A stretch of DNA of 64,000 nucleotides from Stenopsyche tienmushanensis (GCA_008973525.1 WACJ01000060.1:1178001-1242000); one strand, 5' to 3'; counted from the first letter of the stretch, positions 1 to 12,181 are shown. Made by a program: numbers and translations. Notes: generated by a model from the letters alone, not told the origin.

Positions 1-2688
1 ACTTTTTCGTCTCGAAGGAAAATATTTAATTTAATTTTTTCAAGCCAAAACTATGGCGATCACTTTAAAAATAGTTCAGTTTACAATATGAGAATTTTAT
101 ATTAAATTTGTAAAGCAACCAAACAACGTATCTTTGAAGATGTTAATTGTATAAGTCTATATTATTAAAATTGCCATTTAAAATAGAATATTAAATAAAC
201 TACATGGTTTGCATTTAATTTTTTCTAGTTTTGAAAATACTGATAAAGGTTCCACAAGACCAAATATTACCAACATTATTGTAACTTTCCAAATAGACAT
301 ACATTATATTTTAATTGTAAAATACAAGTAGACATTCACAATAATAATTAAAGATGTCGTGCTCAAATATCTGACTTTGTAAACTCTTTTAAAAAATGAT
401 TCTTAGCCCCTAAAGGAGTACTATCCCAGGGCCTGGGATCCCCCCTCCACTGTTCAGAAAGAGCCCTCTTGTACATTGAGCTCGGAGAAAGACAGAGAGA
501 GAACGAAGCGCAGTTCGGGAGACAGAGACGGAGAGTTTCCCCGCATACATCGTATGACTGTAAAGACCGTTAACCCAAATTTATCGGCTAATAATGATTT
601 CGAATTCAAGTTTGTTATTTGTATACGCAAAAAAATGACCGAATATTTTATGCTATCGACAGTGTTTAGTTACTTAATTGCTTCCTGTTCGTCGCTGCTT
701 ATTGAATGAGTCTTTGTCCAATTATCATTTCCTTCTATAGCAGGAGCAAATGAATCAATTTTTTGCGTATTGTTTATGTAAAGAAATGACGTGATCTTTT
801 ATGCTATCAACAGTGCTTATTTACAATTAACTCTGCCTAGAATTAAATATTGTCTTACGTTGATAGGAGCTGACAGAAAGTAATCGATGTAAAGCGATTA
901 TGGCATCAACAACTTTAAATTTGCTCACTCCTCAAAAGAGAATTTCATTTTCAGAAAATGAAAACTTGATTTGTTGCATAAAATGTAATGAAATATAAAT
1001 CAAAGATTTGGTTCGATTTCTTATAATAATATGGTAGTAAGTATTGTGTGAAGATTTGATATTTATCTTTTGAAATAGGTAACATTTGACGTGGCGAATC
1101 ATATGAATAATATAATATCACAAATCAAACACAAGATTCCATAATAGTTTATATTTATCAATTATATTCATACCCAATGAAGTCAGTCTTTACTATAACA
1201 AAAATATCTAAGGCATTCTTTTCATTCTATCATATTTCTCGAGCTATTCTCATCCATTGTTGTATAAACATAATTCATCGATGAACTAGTTAAAACCCCA
1301 AAATACCAACATAATCAAATACAGTTTCCATTATGATTAATCGGATCAGACAACAATGCATCAGTCGATATCTCTCTTATAATAAAATCATATTTTTTCA
1401 AAAGAAAGATTATTTTTCCCCAATAATGCCCATCGCATCCTTATCGCGGGGGGGTTGAATCCATACATCCGGCACACACTATCCGACCTATCGCGAAATG
1501 TCTTCAGCAGATTTATTTATGGGATGTTCCTACGTCATAAAGTCTATTGTGTGTCTGTTAATGGTAGCAGATCTTCCAATCCTCTCTTAATCAAGTTAAG
1601 TCAGAGACGAGAGGCCCTTGAAGCATTGTACTACGAACACGTCACCCTCTCTGAGGTGCGTCAGCCTCGTATTGTGCCAGACAGAATGTCAACGCCAATG
1701 AAAACTTGATTACATTTCAATGAAGGTTGAGTGAATTAACTCGATTGTTTAAGCGGCAAAGCCTTACAATTTAAATTTGTATTAAATGTTCAAATATTTT
1801 TAAAGAGTCAATTCATACAGTTCAAGAAATCATCCCTTGCAGACCAATCAAATTAATTGAAAACATTGTCGCACGGATCAAAGGGCATGATTATTTTGCT
1901 CATTAAAATTTCATTGCTTCGGGTTTATATTTTTCCATCAACTGTAGTAGTTTTTTCAATAAATATTGTATTTTTTATGCCGACAATTCTAAATGCACAT
2001 AGCTGCAAAATTTTAATTCATTTGTGCAAGCAATAAAAACACACTGCAATCAAGTTTTATTCACAATCAATGATTGTAAGTTTCATTTAATATTTTGTTT
2101 CGATAGAAAAATAAACTGAATTGATTAAAATACAATTAGCTACGTGCTGTGAACGTAAACGTGTTGACGCATTGTATTAAATTGCGAGTTCTCAAATACT
2201 GAAATTATGAATTACCGTAATAAAATGCTTAGTTGTTGGGACATTAAGATGCTTCAAAGATATATATTTATACAAGTTGCGATAGGGAAACTTCCTTATT
2301 TGAAACGCGGTACCTTTTCTTGAATTAATGAATCTTATAACATTAGAAGTGCTGTCTCCTTGAACTCCTTTGTCGTAATATAAAACTGTTAAATAATGAT
2401 TCATTTAAGAATTTGATTTGATTGCATTTCGATTAATTGGACTTGATAAGATTAGACAACATTGGTTTAACGATGTTATATTTCAATAAACCAGCATAGA
2501 AGGTTTTTAATGATTTTTGTAATGAAAATGAGCATTATGCCTGAAATAAACTCGCATAGCATATGGAAAATTCGATGATTAATAACTACATAACCTAATT
2601 TTTACAATAATTGAAAGATAGTCAATTTTTATATACATTTATTTATTTTACTGCTCGAATTTGTCTGATATTCTATATACGAGGAATA
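1..2688. other. AT-rich non-coding stretch with a GAGA-rich GC patch
   Basis: No supportable gene. At about 405-560 there is a GC-richer, purine-biased patch. It contains a 17-base inverted repeat (atcccagg, g, cctgggat; 423-439) followed by repeated GAGAG/GAGACAG motifs at about 484-538, reminiscent of GAGA-factor sites. A second slightly GC-richer patch lies at about 1430-1690 after a run of seven G (1448-1454), with an unrecognised 84-codon open frame. The remainder is AT-rich with only short chance reading frames. Confidence 0.5.
423..439. repeat. Short perfect inverted repeat in a GC-rich patch
   Basis: Arms atcccagg and cctgggat (8 bp each) are separated by a single g. The repeat stands out against the AT-rich surroundings and immediately precedes the GAGA-rich tract. 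Function is unknown: it could be a dimeric protein-binding site or a transposon remnant. Confidence 0.6.
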
Positions 2689-3077
2689 TCCCGAAAGTAA
2701 GTGTACTGATTTTTATATTTTTTTTAGAAAATTTTTTTTTGAAAAATAAAAACTTTTTGACAGATGGGGAATTAGTATGACATCACTATGACGATTGTCT
2801 TTTTGACTCAAACGTGTAATGAGCCACCCACTTTTATATCTCCAGTCACAATAGAGCTCAGAAAATCCTCACCTTCCAATTCAACTCGCGGGCGCTATTG
2901 ACCCACTCTTTTGCGATATCTTTACGGCAATTGGACACTATAACGTGAATTTACGTACTACCGTATTCATGCTATGCTCGCTTTGTCAGGGAGATTTCTT
3001 TCTACCAATCAATATAGCCAACCCTTAAAAACAAAAAGCCACAGCCCGTTATTGTCACAGTACACTTACTTTCGGGA
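2689..3077 (-). mobile_element. Internally deleted mariner-family element, copy 1 (389 bp)
   Basis: Both ends carry the inverted terminus TCCCGAAAGTAAGTGTACTG (perfect over 20 bp) and each is bordered by a TA dinucleotide (2687-2688 and 3078-3079), the usual mariner/Tc1 target duplication. The interior, read on the minus strand, closely matches the left part of the copy at 28004-28769. The match includes the segment around the first catalytic Asp (I-V-T-G-D) and a following degenerate E/V-S/K-K-R-Q/T-like stretch, with stops and frame breaks. The region encoding the second and third catalytic Asp is deleted, so this copy is non-autonomous. Full mariners are about 1.3 kb, so roughly 70 percent is missing. 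Confidence 0.88.
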
Positions 3078-4839
3078 TATGATTCTTATTTAAAATGAGA
3101 TGAGAATGTTAAGTTTTTTTTTATAGTAAATTATTGTTATTTAGTTCTGCAAATTTTATCCTATATCATAATTGTCTTAATTAAGTGACGATTTCTATCA
3201 AGTAAAATATATAGCTATAAATTAAAGATGTGAAGTAGACCCTGATTATAAAGATTGGAGTTTATGATCCAAATTCTGTAAAAAAATCACCGTATCAACA
3301 GATTTGGGAGATTGGAAGTAATAATATTTCTGATCGTTCGATAAAGAAGTAAATGCTGAAGTGGTTAATAAAATCTTGCAAGATATTCTCAGATAACGAA
3401 TATGACACTTTAGGAAGAACAATGTAATAAAAGAATAGATTACTCAGTATAGATAAAAAATATTAGCTATTTGTATTAAGAATCCCGATATATTGATATA
3501 TCATGGGATAAAAAAATGTTAATAATGCTATTTGGATGTCCTTTATGTTCCAGCTCATAACATGGCCTTTGATTTAAGGGTTCGTGACATATTTCTTTAT
3601 TGTGTGTGCTCTTTTAGCATCTTAAAGCTGTTATATTAATATCTTGACCCAAATACTCCTGAAACCCCTACACGTCTTTGAAGAAGCTATTGATTTAAGC
3701 TCACATAAAACGTCATGTTTGATTTCGCTAGTCGTTAGTTCCACATGTATGTTTAATCAACTTAAATTGCCAATTAGCGTCGCTTTATTTGCGCTCAAAT
3801 TAAAATCCTTTATTATGTTCAAACACCGATTGAATGTTTTTATTAGTTTAAATTTTGGGGTTCAATTGTGGGCTTAATTAATTTTGAATATTAAATTTAA
3901 TTACACGACGGGACCGAAATTTTGAACTCGCTATCTCATTCGGCAATGCGCAGCGAATGTTTATACACCACATTAGGGTTAATTAAAACTAGAGGTTAAT
4001 TAACCGCTGTTTATTTTTCGCTTAATCTTCCCTGCCGCCCGAAGTGCAGAAAGGGTGTTTGGTAGTTCACTGTACAAATATGCTAGTCGATGTGGCCATT
4101 GAATGTTGTAGATTGTCTTCTGTGAAAATCAGCGTACAAGTGTTGTTCCGGAATACGATTTGTGGTTTCGTAAATCACTTCTGCGTCACATAATTCACGT
4201 CTTTGCCGGCAGAGGAAGCCATACCGTGTGTTAATCTTAAGTAATATTGTCGTATTCTCCTGAGCTGCCGTGATTTAATATTGAATCTTGATGTGTTGCC
4301 GGCGCATGGAACATGCCAAATTATGCTAATTCAATCAGAAAATGTATCATCAGATATAATATTAAATAAATTTGAATGTGTCAGTCATTGCTCATTAGTG
4401 TGTTGAGCATTAAATATGTTTCCAGAAACTAATGAGTTGACGTATGAAATGAAGTCCTCATTTGTACTTTCACGCAACATTTTATTATTCCAGGAAAATA
4501 TTTTTTCATGTGAAGAAATTTTAGGTTAATTCTAAATGATATTTTAATTATTGTTGCAAAATTAGATACTCAACTGCATATCTGCATGATTTAAGTAATC
4601 GGCTCTGTATAATTATTTCAAATCCAGGAAATCAGATTAAGCTGGGATCGAGACGATCGATTGATTCCATTTCCCAAATTTATTGATACAATGAATTATT
4701 TTTGACCGATGATTCCCGTCATTTTGATAAGTAAACGTTCTCTAACTGCGTTTTTGAAATGTTCAAATATTCTTTTTAGAAAAATTGTGAACAGTACGTA
4801 TAAATCTGTGCGTTTTAACCTTTAAACTTTATACTATTC
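3078..4839. other. AT-rich non-coding stretch
   Basis: No supportable gene. About 3900-4330 is somewhat GC-richer and contains TTAATTAA-type homeodomain-like motifs, but no open frame of note and no recognisable repeat. Confidence 0.5.
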
Positions 4840-4861
4840 AAGGGACGTTTCTACCTTATTG
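4840..4861 (+). repeat. Left terminal inverted repeat of the MITE-like element
   Basis: 22 bp starting AAGGGACGTTTCTACCTT. It pairs with 5550-5571 with two transition differences. Confidence 0.8.
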
Positions 4862-5549
4862 AGCCTAAAAGAGATCGATTTTTTAACATTTTTTTATGCA
4901 AAAAGTATTAAATATAGAATATTGATATTTGGTATGTTGACTAGGCGGTCTTTATTAAACATAAAAATATTTTTTAAAGTTTGACAAAGTATAGTAGTAG
5001 GAGTAGGGCGGAACCACGTATGTTGATAGACGAGCGATGATATTCTTCATCATGGAAGTCCTAAGTCCTAGACAGCTGATTTCAAGCAAAAAAATTAAAC
5101 ATATTTTTACTTTGTATAATATTGTGTATAGTATAGACTATAATTAAGAAGAAATATTAAAAAAAAAAAAACAGTGAGATATTGAAAAAAATGAGTGTTT
5201 TTACCAACTTTTTTTGTAGTTTTTTATTTATTTAAAAAAAAAAATGATTAAATATTTTTAGGTAATTGTAGTCTATACGATGAACACGTTTATTATACAC
5301 GTGTTTATTAATTTTTTTAAAGAATGCCTATCTAGGGCGTATGGAAATACTTCCATGAGCTTGGAAAAAGTAGTTTCGAGAAAAACGCATTTAATGTTTT
5401 TGTTTCTCTCCTCAGTTTCGCGAAGCATAGTTTCTCCTCTTCGGCCTATAAGTTTGCGAATTTCATGTATATTGACTTGAAATTTATCAAACGTATTCTT
5501 AAATATTAGTTCTTTCTGATACACGAAGAAAATTTTTTTTTTTTTGAAA

Positions 5550-5571
5550 CAACAAGGTAGAAATGTCCCTT
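5550..5571 (-). repeat. Right terminal inverted repeat of the MITE-like element
   Basis: The reverse complement begins AAGGGACATTTCTACCTT and mirrors 4840-4861. Confidence 0.8.
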
Positions 5572-5630
5572 AAGCTTTATTTTTACTCAAACATGTTTAT
5601 TCAATAGATATCACCAATTATCAATTATTG

Positions 5631-6247
5631 TTAACCCTTCTATCAATAAGATGGTCTGGCCAGACCATTATGGATTTGACAGGCAATGGGGTTTTTTAAT
5701 AGTAAATATGTATAGATCTCACCAAATTTCTCTGACTTTGTCCTTTTAAGGTTTTTACAGAATTTAAAATTAAAAAAGTTCGGGATCCTTATGTTTTGAG
5801 AAAAAAGGATATTTCCTTTTATGTACTTAGAGCCAATAAAATAGGTTTGGTCAGACCTAGATATTTTTTCTTAAGATTTATGCAAGATATCACGATTTTC
5901 TTTATGTTAAAAAACTAAATTTTTGCTGAAACAATAATTAATTGATCATTTGTATTGTTTTAAATTTATAAAAACCATTTATGTTTGGTTATTACAAGTA
6001 ATTTTATCACATAATACTAATTCAAAATTTCGATTTAACATATTAGTTTGTTAAAAAGTTAATATAATTTAGAAAATTCAAACTTTTTTCTTTAAATTTT
6101 CTCGTAAATTCCTCTTCACAATAATGCAAGCCCTTAAACAATAATGAGCCATGAAAAATACAAAAGTTTAACGTGGAAATAATTCCCGCCGTATCCTCAG
6201 TTGGGTTATTATATTTTGATGTCTATGAAATACTTTTTAAGGGTTAA
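5631..6247. mobile_element. Candidate piggyBac-like non-autonomous element
   Basis: The segment starts TTAACCCTT (5631-5639) and ends AAGGGTTAA (6239-6247). That is the TTAA target duplication plus CCC..GGG termini expected of the piggyBac superfamily. Just inside the left end is a perfect 18-bp palindrome, ATGGTCTGG/CCAGACCAT (5651-5668), and a related imperfect palindrome follows at 5842-5859 (TAGGTTTGGTCAGACCTA). Subterminal palindromes of this sort are common in piggyBac-type elements. The terminal identity beyond TTAACCCTT is poor and no transposase remnant is visible, so chance boundaries in AT-rich DNA remain possible. Confidence 0.42.
5651..5668. repeat. 18-bp perfect palindrome
   Basis: ATGGTCTGGCCAGACCAT equals its own reverse complement. 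It lies 16 bp inside the candidate piggyBac-like left end. Confidence 0.9.
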
Positions 6248-8480
6248 ATAGTTCCATAATGTGGTTTAATTAGTATTTATGCTACTCTTGCAGTTTATTT
6301 AAAAGCAAACTTGCTCGACCTAATCGGGAACATTTTCTATTTTAGAATCAGCAAATGAAGATAAATCTAGTTCAGTTTATTGTAAATATGCCACATAAAT
6401 CATATACATATTGACTTTTTGTATGGAAATCTTTCATGTCAAATATATATATATATATATATATATTAGAAATTGACACAGTAACAAGAATAAGTTGATT
6501 ATATTCATAATAGAATTTCACAGCTTTATTATTATAAAAAACCGTCTTCAATTTCAAACATTCCCGTCCAAATTAGGTGAACGTTTCGAGTTTCATAGTT
6601 GCATTCTAAAATTAATTTATTTCGCTTTAGTTGCATTCTGAGATTCAATTTTCACGCGCTATGCTCGCTCAAACATTTCTATTAAAGCAGTGGTATTTTG
6701 CAGACATAAAGGGTGAAAACCGAAGAGACTTCAACAAAGTGATCTATGCCACCGCAAAGTGCATCATAGCCTGTTTGACCTGAAGTCTTCAGTCTTCTCA
6801 GGGGGAGGCGAAACCCGATATTGCAATCGGAGGCTTTCAAAGTCTTGCTACAAAGTTGCACTGTAAACTCAACTTCCATTAATCGGTTTTGTCTCATTAT
6901 CCAAAAGGGTTAACGAGGCGTTGTTTCTTAGCTTTAGTAGTTGTTTGTAGCAAGCGACTTTTTTGCTTTATGTTGAGCTTAATGAGAAGATGCTCTGAAA
7001 CTTACGAAAATATTACTGCTTGTTTTGGAATGCATGTAACTCTATATTATGCATCCATCCTTTGTTATACCATAAACTATTCTATGAATTTTAGTTATAA
7101 ATTATTTAAATATGTATTGTATTTATACTTTTAATATTCCAGTATGTCTTTAAAAAAATATCGGAGAAAAAATACTCATCATCATTAAAATAATATTTTT
7201 TCCACCAAAGCTATTTATTTTAATATGGTCATTAAATTAATTTCGCAACAATGTACATGACTCAGTAATTCCATTATTTCAATCACGTATAAATTTGTAA
7301 TCATCAATGTAAATGCGTTTTATCTATTTTTATTGAAGTGTGCATATAATAATGTGTAAAGCTTTCAAACAAAAAACACATTGCCATATGGTTACGCTCG
7401 TCGTTATTGAAGATGTGTATTTTATGTACGCAATGAATCTTGATACGCAATATAAAGATAAAAAAACATAGTTTTATACGACCACTAAGTTTTATTATGG
7501 CTAAATTGATAGAAAAAGTGTATTTTAAAGCTAGATGAATTTCGTATTTATCGTTCTAAAAAAATCTAGTATGAGACTGCGTATTCTATAAATTTATTTT
7601 CTTAAGCGATAAATTCATTTAACTATTATATACCACAGATATAACATAAATATGGCCAAATAAAAATATGATGTCTTCTAAAGATATAGATTGGATTGGC
7701 ATTAATTGACCTTTTTCAATATACTATACAATATACCGAATAAAAAAATATATATTTACAAATCATTCGATTTTTCGTTGAGAAGAAGCATTACAAAACG
7801 TTGATTAGAAATGAGCAGCAACTTTTGAAGATTTTTAATTTGTGGCCTTATCAAATAAAGTTCTCTGTTAATATTTGAAGTATGATATTTGATGAGATCA
7901 ATTTAAGTAATATTAATAGCTTAATTATTGGCGTTCTATATTAAAATATCAGCTGATGATGAACTCATTCCCCCCAACAACGACAAGGAAAATTGTTTGA
8001 CAGACTCTTCCTTGATTAATGAAAGTTTGTGGTGAAGCCATTGGAATTGTATTGTAAGGTATTGTTCCGGAAATTGTGAGTGATTGTCATTAGAATCAAT
8101 CCAACTAAGATGACCTCATCATTTTGATATTACCATACCAGAATTTGATCTAATTATGGAATCGTAGAATAAATCCGTAGGCAAATATCTTCAAATATTA
8201 AATATTGGGATGTCATATTTGCATGTTAATAGATTGTTATTATGGAGAAATTCGACTTCAAGCGTAAAATTGACAATCATATTAAATTTGAATGTCAATT
8301 ATAAACATATTATTTAAGTAATATGTTGTTTCAAACAGTATGCAAATATTTTTATCGAAATAATTCGAGGCTTCATAACGAAAACGAATGTCTTCATACT
8401 TTATTTCACAGCATATTTTTTCGTTTTTGTTCATACATTAATTAAAAAATGGTTATGTCTCATGATATTAAATTACGCGT
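6248..8480. other. AT-rich non-coding stretch with a TA microsatellite
   Basis: No supportable gene. It contains an (AT)12 tract at 6443-6466. The segment 6660-6960 is slightly less AT-rich but holds only short frames on both strands with no recognisable motif. Confidence 0.5.
6443..6466. repeat. (AT)n dinucleotide microsatellite
   Basis: Twelve uninterrupted AT units. Confidence 0.95.
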
Positions 8481-8509
8481 ACTAAACTCAAGGATGTTTT
8501 AACATATAT

Positions 8510-8900
8510 TGTATGTTTAAAGGATTTTGCTTATTTTTAACATTTTTCCGAAGCGAATTTGTTGAAAATTCCTCTCTTGTAGCTCGGAGGCTTCTACGCG
8601 AGAGATTTTCGCCAATTAGAAAATTGGCATCGCACTCTGTCGCGCTAATGCCCCGTCCTGATATCAAAAGTTGTGAGGTCATGGCGCAGGCACCTGTTGC
8701 CATGACAACGACGCCGGCTCCAGCAGGGAGTGATCTCCGCTTCGGGATGCTGTTACCAATGGCAACTTCCTACATTTTAAATAAAACCGTCATCCTGCTC
8801 CCGGGAAGGAAGTCGCAATCGCGATAAGGATTCGTCCCTTGCAAATGGATTCCCGGACTAAAATTAATGACTGTCATACATTTTGGAGACATTCTGGGGA
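8510..8900. other. GC-richer island with a 104-codon open frame; possible exon or conserved element
   Basis: This block is much richer in GC than its flanks and is open for 104 codons on the plus strand (8513-8827), with another open frame antisense (8488-8703). Neither protein contains a motif I recognise: the plus frame has a Met/Thr/Pro/Ala stretch near its middle and a basic C-terminus. A perfect 7-bp inverted repeat, gccaatt/aattggc (8611-8628), lies within it. GC content alone lengthens frames on both strands, so a regulatory island is at least as likely as a coding exon. Confidence 0.3.
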
Positions 8901-9114
8901 CGGTTGGTGCTTATGCACTTGTGTACGTGCCCAACCCTTTCTCTGAATACGGATGGCTTTCGAGAGTAATTTTTCATTCTCTTGTGGTGATTAAAGTTTT
9001 CTCGTTTTGAACAACAATAATTTCTGTACATGTGGGACACGTACTGAAATATCGTTAATCCTCCTAGCATCCTAGGAAACTGTTATATTGCTATTGTAAT
9101 TATACCCCCTAGAC

Positions 9115-9130
9115 CAGCGGTTCTTAAACT
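9115..9130 (+). mobile_element. Lone hAT-like terminal sequence
   Basis: CAGCGGTTCTTAAACT followed by a GGGGCC-rich segment (to about 9165) strongly resembles the CAGNGGTTCTCAAACT-type terminus of many hAT elements and hAT-derived MITEs. I found no matching right terminus within the next kilobase, so the element is truncated or diverged. Confidence 0.45.
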
Positions 9131-10751
9131 AAGGGGCCGCGGATCTCCTGGGGGCCGATGGAAATATAAAAAACATTTATTTATACTTGAACAAGATATT
9201 TTTATGAAAATATTTACAGTAAATATTATTTAGGAAGAACTATTTTGGCCGATATTGATGAATTTTCAATCATTAAAATATCTTCATAATACACTTTTAA
9301 CCCTACAAATACCGTGCGCACAGATTTGGGCATTTATATTAAATATAATATCGGTTAGATTTGAGAAAACTTGCAAAAAAATCATTTTTGAGTCAAAATG
9401 GGAGCTTAAAATTGTACACACATTTTCTATTTTTCATAGAAGTTGTTGTTTACAATATATCTAAGTACAATCTAAGCCTTTTACAGAGTGTTTTGTACAT
9501 GGATTATTTTGGGGGGTTAAGGGGGTAATTTGCTACGTTTCATACACAGACCCAGGATTAAAGTCTCAGGGTTGTCGAAATATATATTTTTTTCTCAATA
9601 TTTTGAAAAAATATCTAAAATTTCACAATTAAATCATCATAGAGAAATAAATAAATAACGTTTTAATATGTAGTCATAATAGCACGAAATAACTTTTTAG
9701 TATTTTGCAATGTGTTTTTGATCTAAATTAATCATTATTTTATGCAATTGGTTTAATTTGAAAAAACTTGTTCAAATTGCATTTTCAACCAATAATTTTT
9801 ATTATGCAAGAGAAAAATAAAATAATAATGTAACATGATAAGAACAGCAGTGCTTGTATACGTATGCCTAAGATCAATTTACACAAACATTTATTGATCT
9901 ATGTGAAGTGATTCGATCCAAATTATCTCAGTCTCATTATTTAATAGCCACACAACCAATACACAAACAAAATTATTTTACAACATATCAATATAAAAAA
10001 GATTTTTTACTAAAGCCAATTCGTATACTCAAATTAGGATATATTTTCATATCTCATATTATATATTCTGAATCATGTATAATATTTAAAAATTAAATGA
10101 AAGTTGTATAACAATATATATATAATAATTTCGATAAAGTTAAGCTCGATTTATTATTATCATCAGGTTCATGAATTTTTCCATATTTTACCATATGTAT
10201 AAATTTTTTCGCAATGTTCTACGGCTTCTCTTTTATTTTCTGTATAATCAATTTGCTATAACTTCCTTACGAGCTTTCAATTTGTATATAAAATTATTCC
10301 AACATACTTTTTTCAGACCAAAGATTTCATTTTTACTGAAATATGATTCAACTTCTCATTTTTTACTGCTCCCATATCCTTTATTTATTAGCATTTAGTC
10401 AGATTGACTATAGTGTCATTCAAGCGTATAATATATATAATTTATGCATCCATTAATATTTGCATATTAAAATATTATGATTTCAGTCTAATAGGACTCA
10501 TTTCTAGCAACAAAAATGCTTTAGCAGTTTATACTGCCATACGCATAATTTATTTCAAGTCAAGATTGAAACGTATGGAATAATTTATTTCCATATTTTT
10601 TCTATTCCAAAAAAAAAATGAGCTTACATTGGCGCAAAATTATAATATTTTGCTCAATACAACATACAAGATTTTTTTTATTAACTTCAGTAATTTTGTT
10701 CTTGCTTTATCCCTGATTGAAGCATAAACCCTTCCTAATTTGAATATTTCC

Positions 10752-10782
10752 AAAAGTGGCTATTCATACATATGCCACTTTT
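10752..10782. repeat. Perfect 9-bp inverted repeat
   Basis: aaaagtggc (10752-10760) and gccactttt (10774-10782) around a 13-nt spacer. No terminator-like role is implied in a eukaryote; function is unknown. Confidence 0.7.
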
Positions 10783-11180
10783 AGTTAAATCCGAATATCA
10801 CCGAGAAAACTAGCAAAGTCAACAGAAGGGTCGAGAGATTACGGACTGCTTGTCAAAATAAGGATTTATGATATGTAGAAGTGGGTTGCTCACTTTGCTG
10901 TATTACGGTTATGATGGGCTATGTAGACATTTGGGATTCGGACAATATTTTTTTAGCAACGTGTTTTTATAACAAAGATATTATTATAATAAGTACACAC
11001 ATCTTCAATGTATGCTTTTAATTGGGACAAAATATTGCGAATGTAGCGAATTCATGATAGAATATTTGAATTGACTTTAATTTGGGGAAGAAACAAAGCG
11101 AGTATAGTATCTAAAAATGATATCTTATTGTATATTGTAAAATTAAGTAGTAAAAATGGGTCAGTTATTTGAAAAGCTTT

Positions 11181-11202
11181 TTGGCGCCACTTGATGCGCC
11201 AA
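11181..11202. repeat. GC-core inverted repeat with an E2F-like site
   Basis: ttggcgc (11181-11187) and gcgccaa (11196-11202) around 8 nt. The left arm with its upstream T (11180-11187) matches TTTSSCGC, the E2F consensus. It could be a binding site or chance. Confidence 0.45.
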
Positions 11203-11489
11203 TTTTTATTAAATTTAAGCAAATATTATGTTTATTATTAATAAATAAATATGAATAATTTATAGATATGCTATTACATGAGTTTTAGTTGTTCTATCAC
11301 AAATCCAAATATTGAATTTTTATTCTCCCTGAAACGAACAAGGGTGGGAATATGGCGAATGCATTTGACATCGGAATACGAAGTTTTAATTGCATGACTG
11401 GAATTTATTACTTTTTTTTAAATTTTAAGCATTTTGCGGACACCAAATAAATGATCACTGCTCTTGTCATGTCGAAAAAATAAAGTCGG

Positions 11490-12000
11490 ACATTGAAACG
11501 AAACGCTTCAGGCATCCGGACGTGTATGCGCCCGTACTCTCAATTTCAGCCGAAACTTATAATTGAATGTCGCGCTAAGTGCTCGTCCTCATGTCGAATT
11601 TATCTTCGTGAAATACACCCCTGGGATACAATGGCGAGTGAAAGCCTTAACACCAAGGAAACATATGCATACATTTTCTGGTACAATTGGGCTCAGCCAA
11701 AGTTTACGCGCATAAAAAATGGATCGGGCTCGCTCGCAGGGCCACTCATCCATTGCGGCAACTTTTATGGCGTATTTTACACACGCGCTTGAAATGGCTG
11801 TAAAATACGGTTTCTACAGTAGTAGATAAGGGTTGAAGTCACCGGGGTTGAGGCACACTTCTGAAGATTAGCATATTTCGTTTCTATGATCCCTTACTCT
11901 CCACTGCAATACGCCAAAGCTCCTCTCGGAGACGCCTCTGATCTTGGGGTTCAGTTAAAACAATCAAAGGCACAATAATGAAGCTTTTCGAGTCATCCAC
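11490..12000. other. GC-richer island, unassigned
   Basis: About 500 bp of GC-richer DNA with a 99-codon plus-strand open frame (11493-11792) that I do not recognise; it is Cys/Ser/Arg-rich near the start and Gly/Phe-rich near its end. It is followed by a T-rich segment and an AAAAT microsatellite. That order of body, AT-rich tail and short tandem repeat could be the 3' end of a 5'-truncated non-LTR retrotransposon. No reverse-transcriptase motif survives to prove it. Confidence 0.25.
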
Positions 12001-12181
12001 GGATAAGATGATTATAATTTTTTTTATTATTATTATCATTATTATTTTTGTAAAGATGTATTTAGTGACTTTTTTTTTTTTTCTCTCTTTTTGTACTTCG
12101 TTTCTATTGGCGAATATCTTTTATTAGCTTTGAGTTGTTTATTGTATTTTTCTACTTTGTATTATCAGCTGTTGATATTCC

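Larger units (their letters stand above)
4840..5571. mobile_element. Inverted-repeat (MITE-like) element, about 732 bp, family not recognised
   Basis: The two ends, 4840-4861 and 5550-5571, are 22-bp inverted repeats with two mismatches, both beginning AAGGGAC(G/A)TTTCTACCTT. Nested inside is a second inverted pair, 5131-5146 (gtatagactataatta) and 5263-5278 (taattgtagtctatac), matching at 15 of 16 positions. A-rich and T-rich runs lie between them. The layout fits a non-autonomous DNA transposon or a fold-back element. A clear target-site duplication is not evident: the flanks read ..ATTC and AAGC.. . A minus-strand 83-codon open frame (5273-5524) lies in the right half; it is Lys/Glu/Arg-rich and I recognise no domain in it. 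Confidence 0.7.
9131..11480. other. AT-rich non-coding stretch
   Basis: No supportable gene. The open frames here are AT-driven and rich in Phe, Ile, Tyr and Asn with no motif. Two perfect hairpins are present (10752-10782 and 11181-11202). Confidence 0.5.

Noticed and set aside
9297..9520. Second TTAACCC..GGGTTAA-bounded segment as a piggyBac-like element
   Set aside because: Terminal similarity stops at three or four bases and there is no palindrome or repeat support; likely chance.
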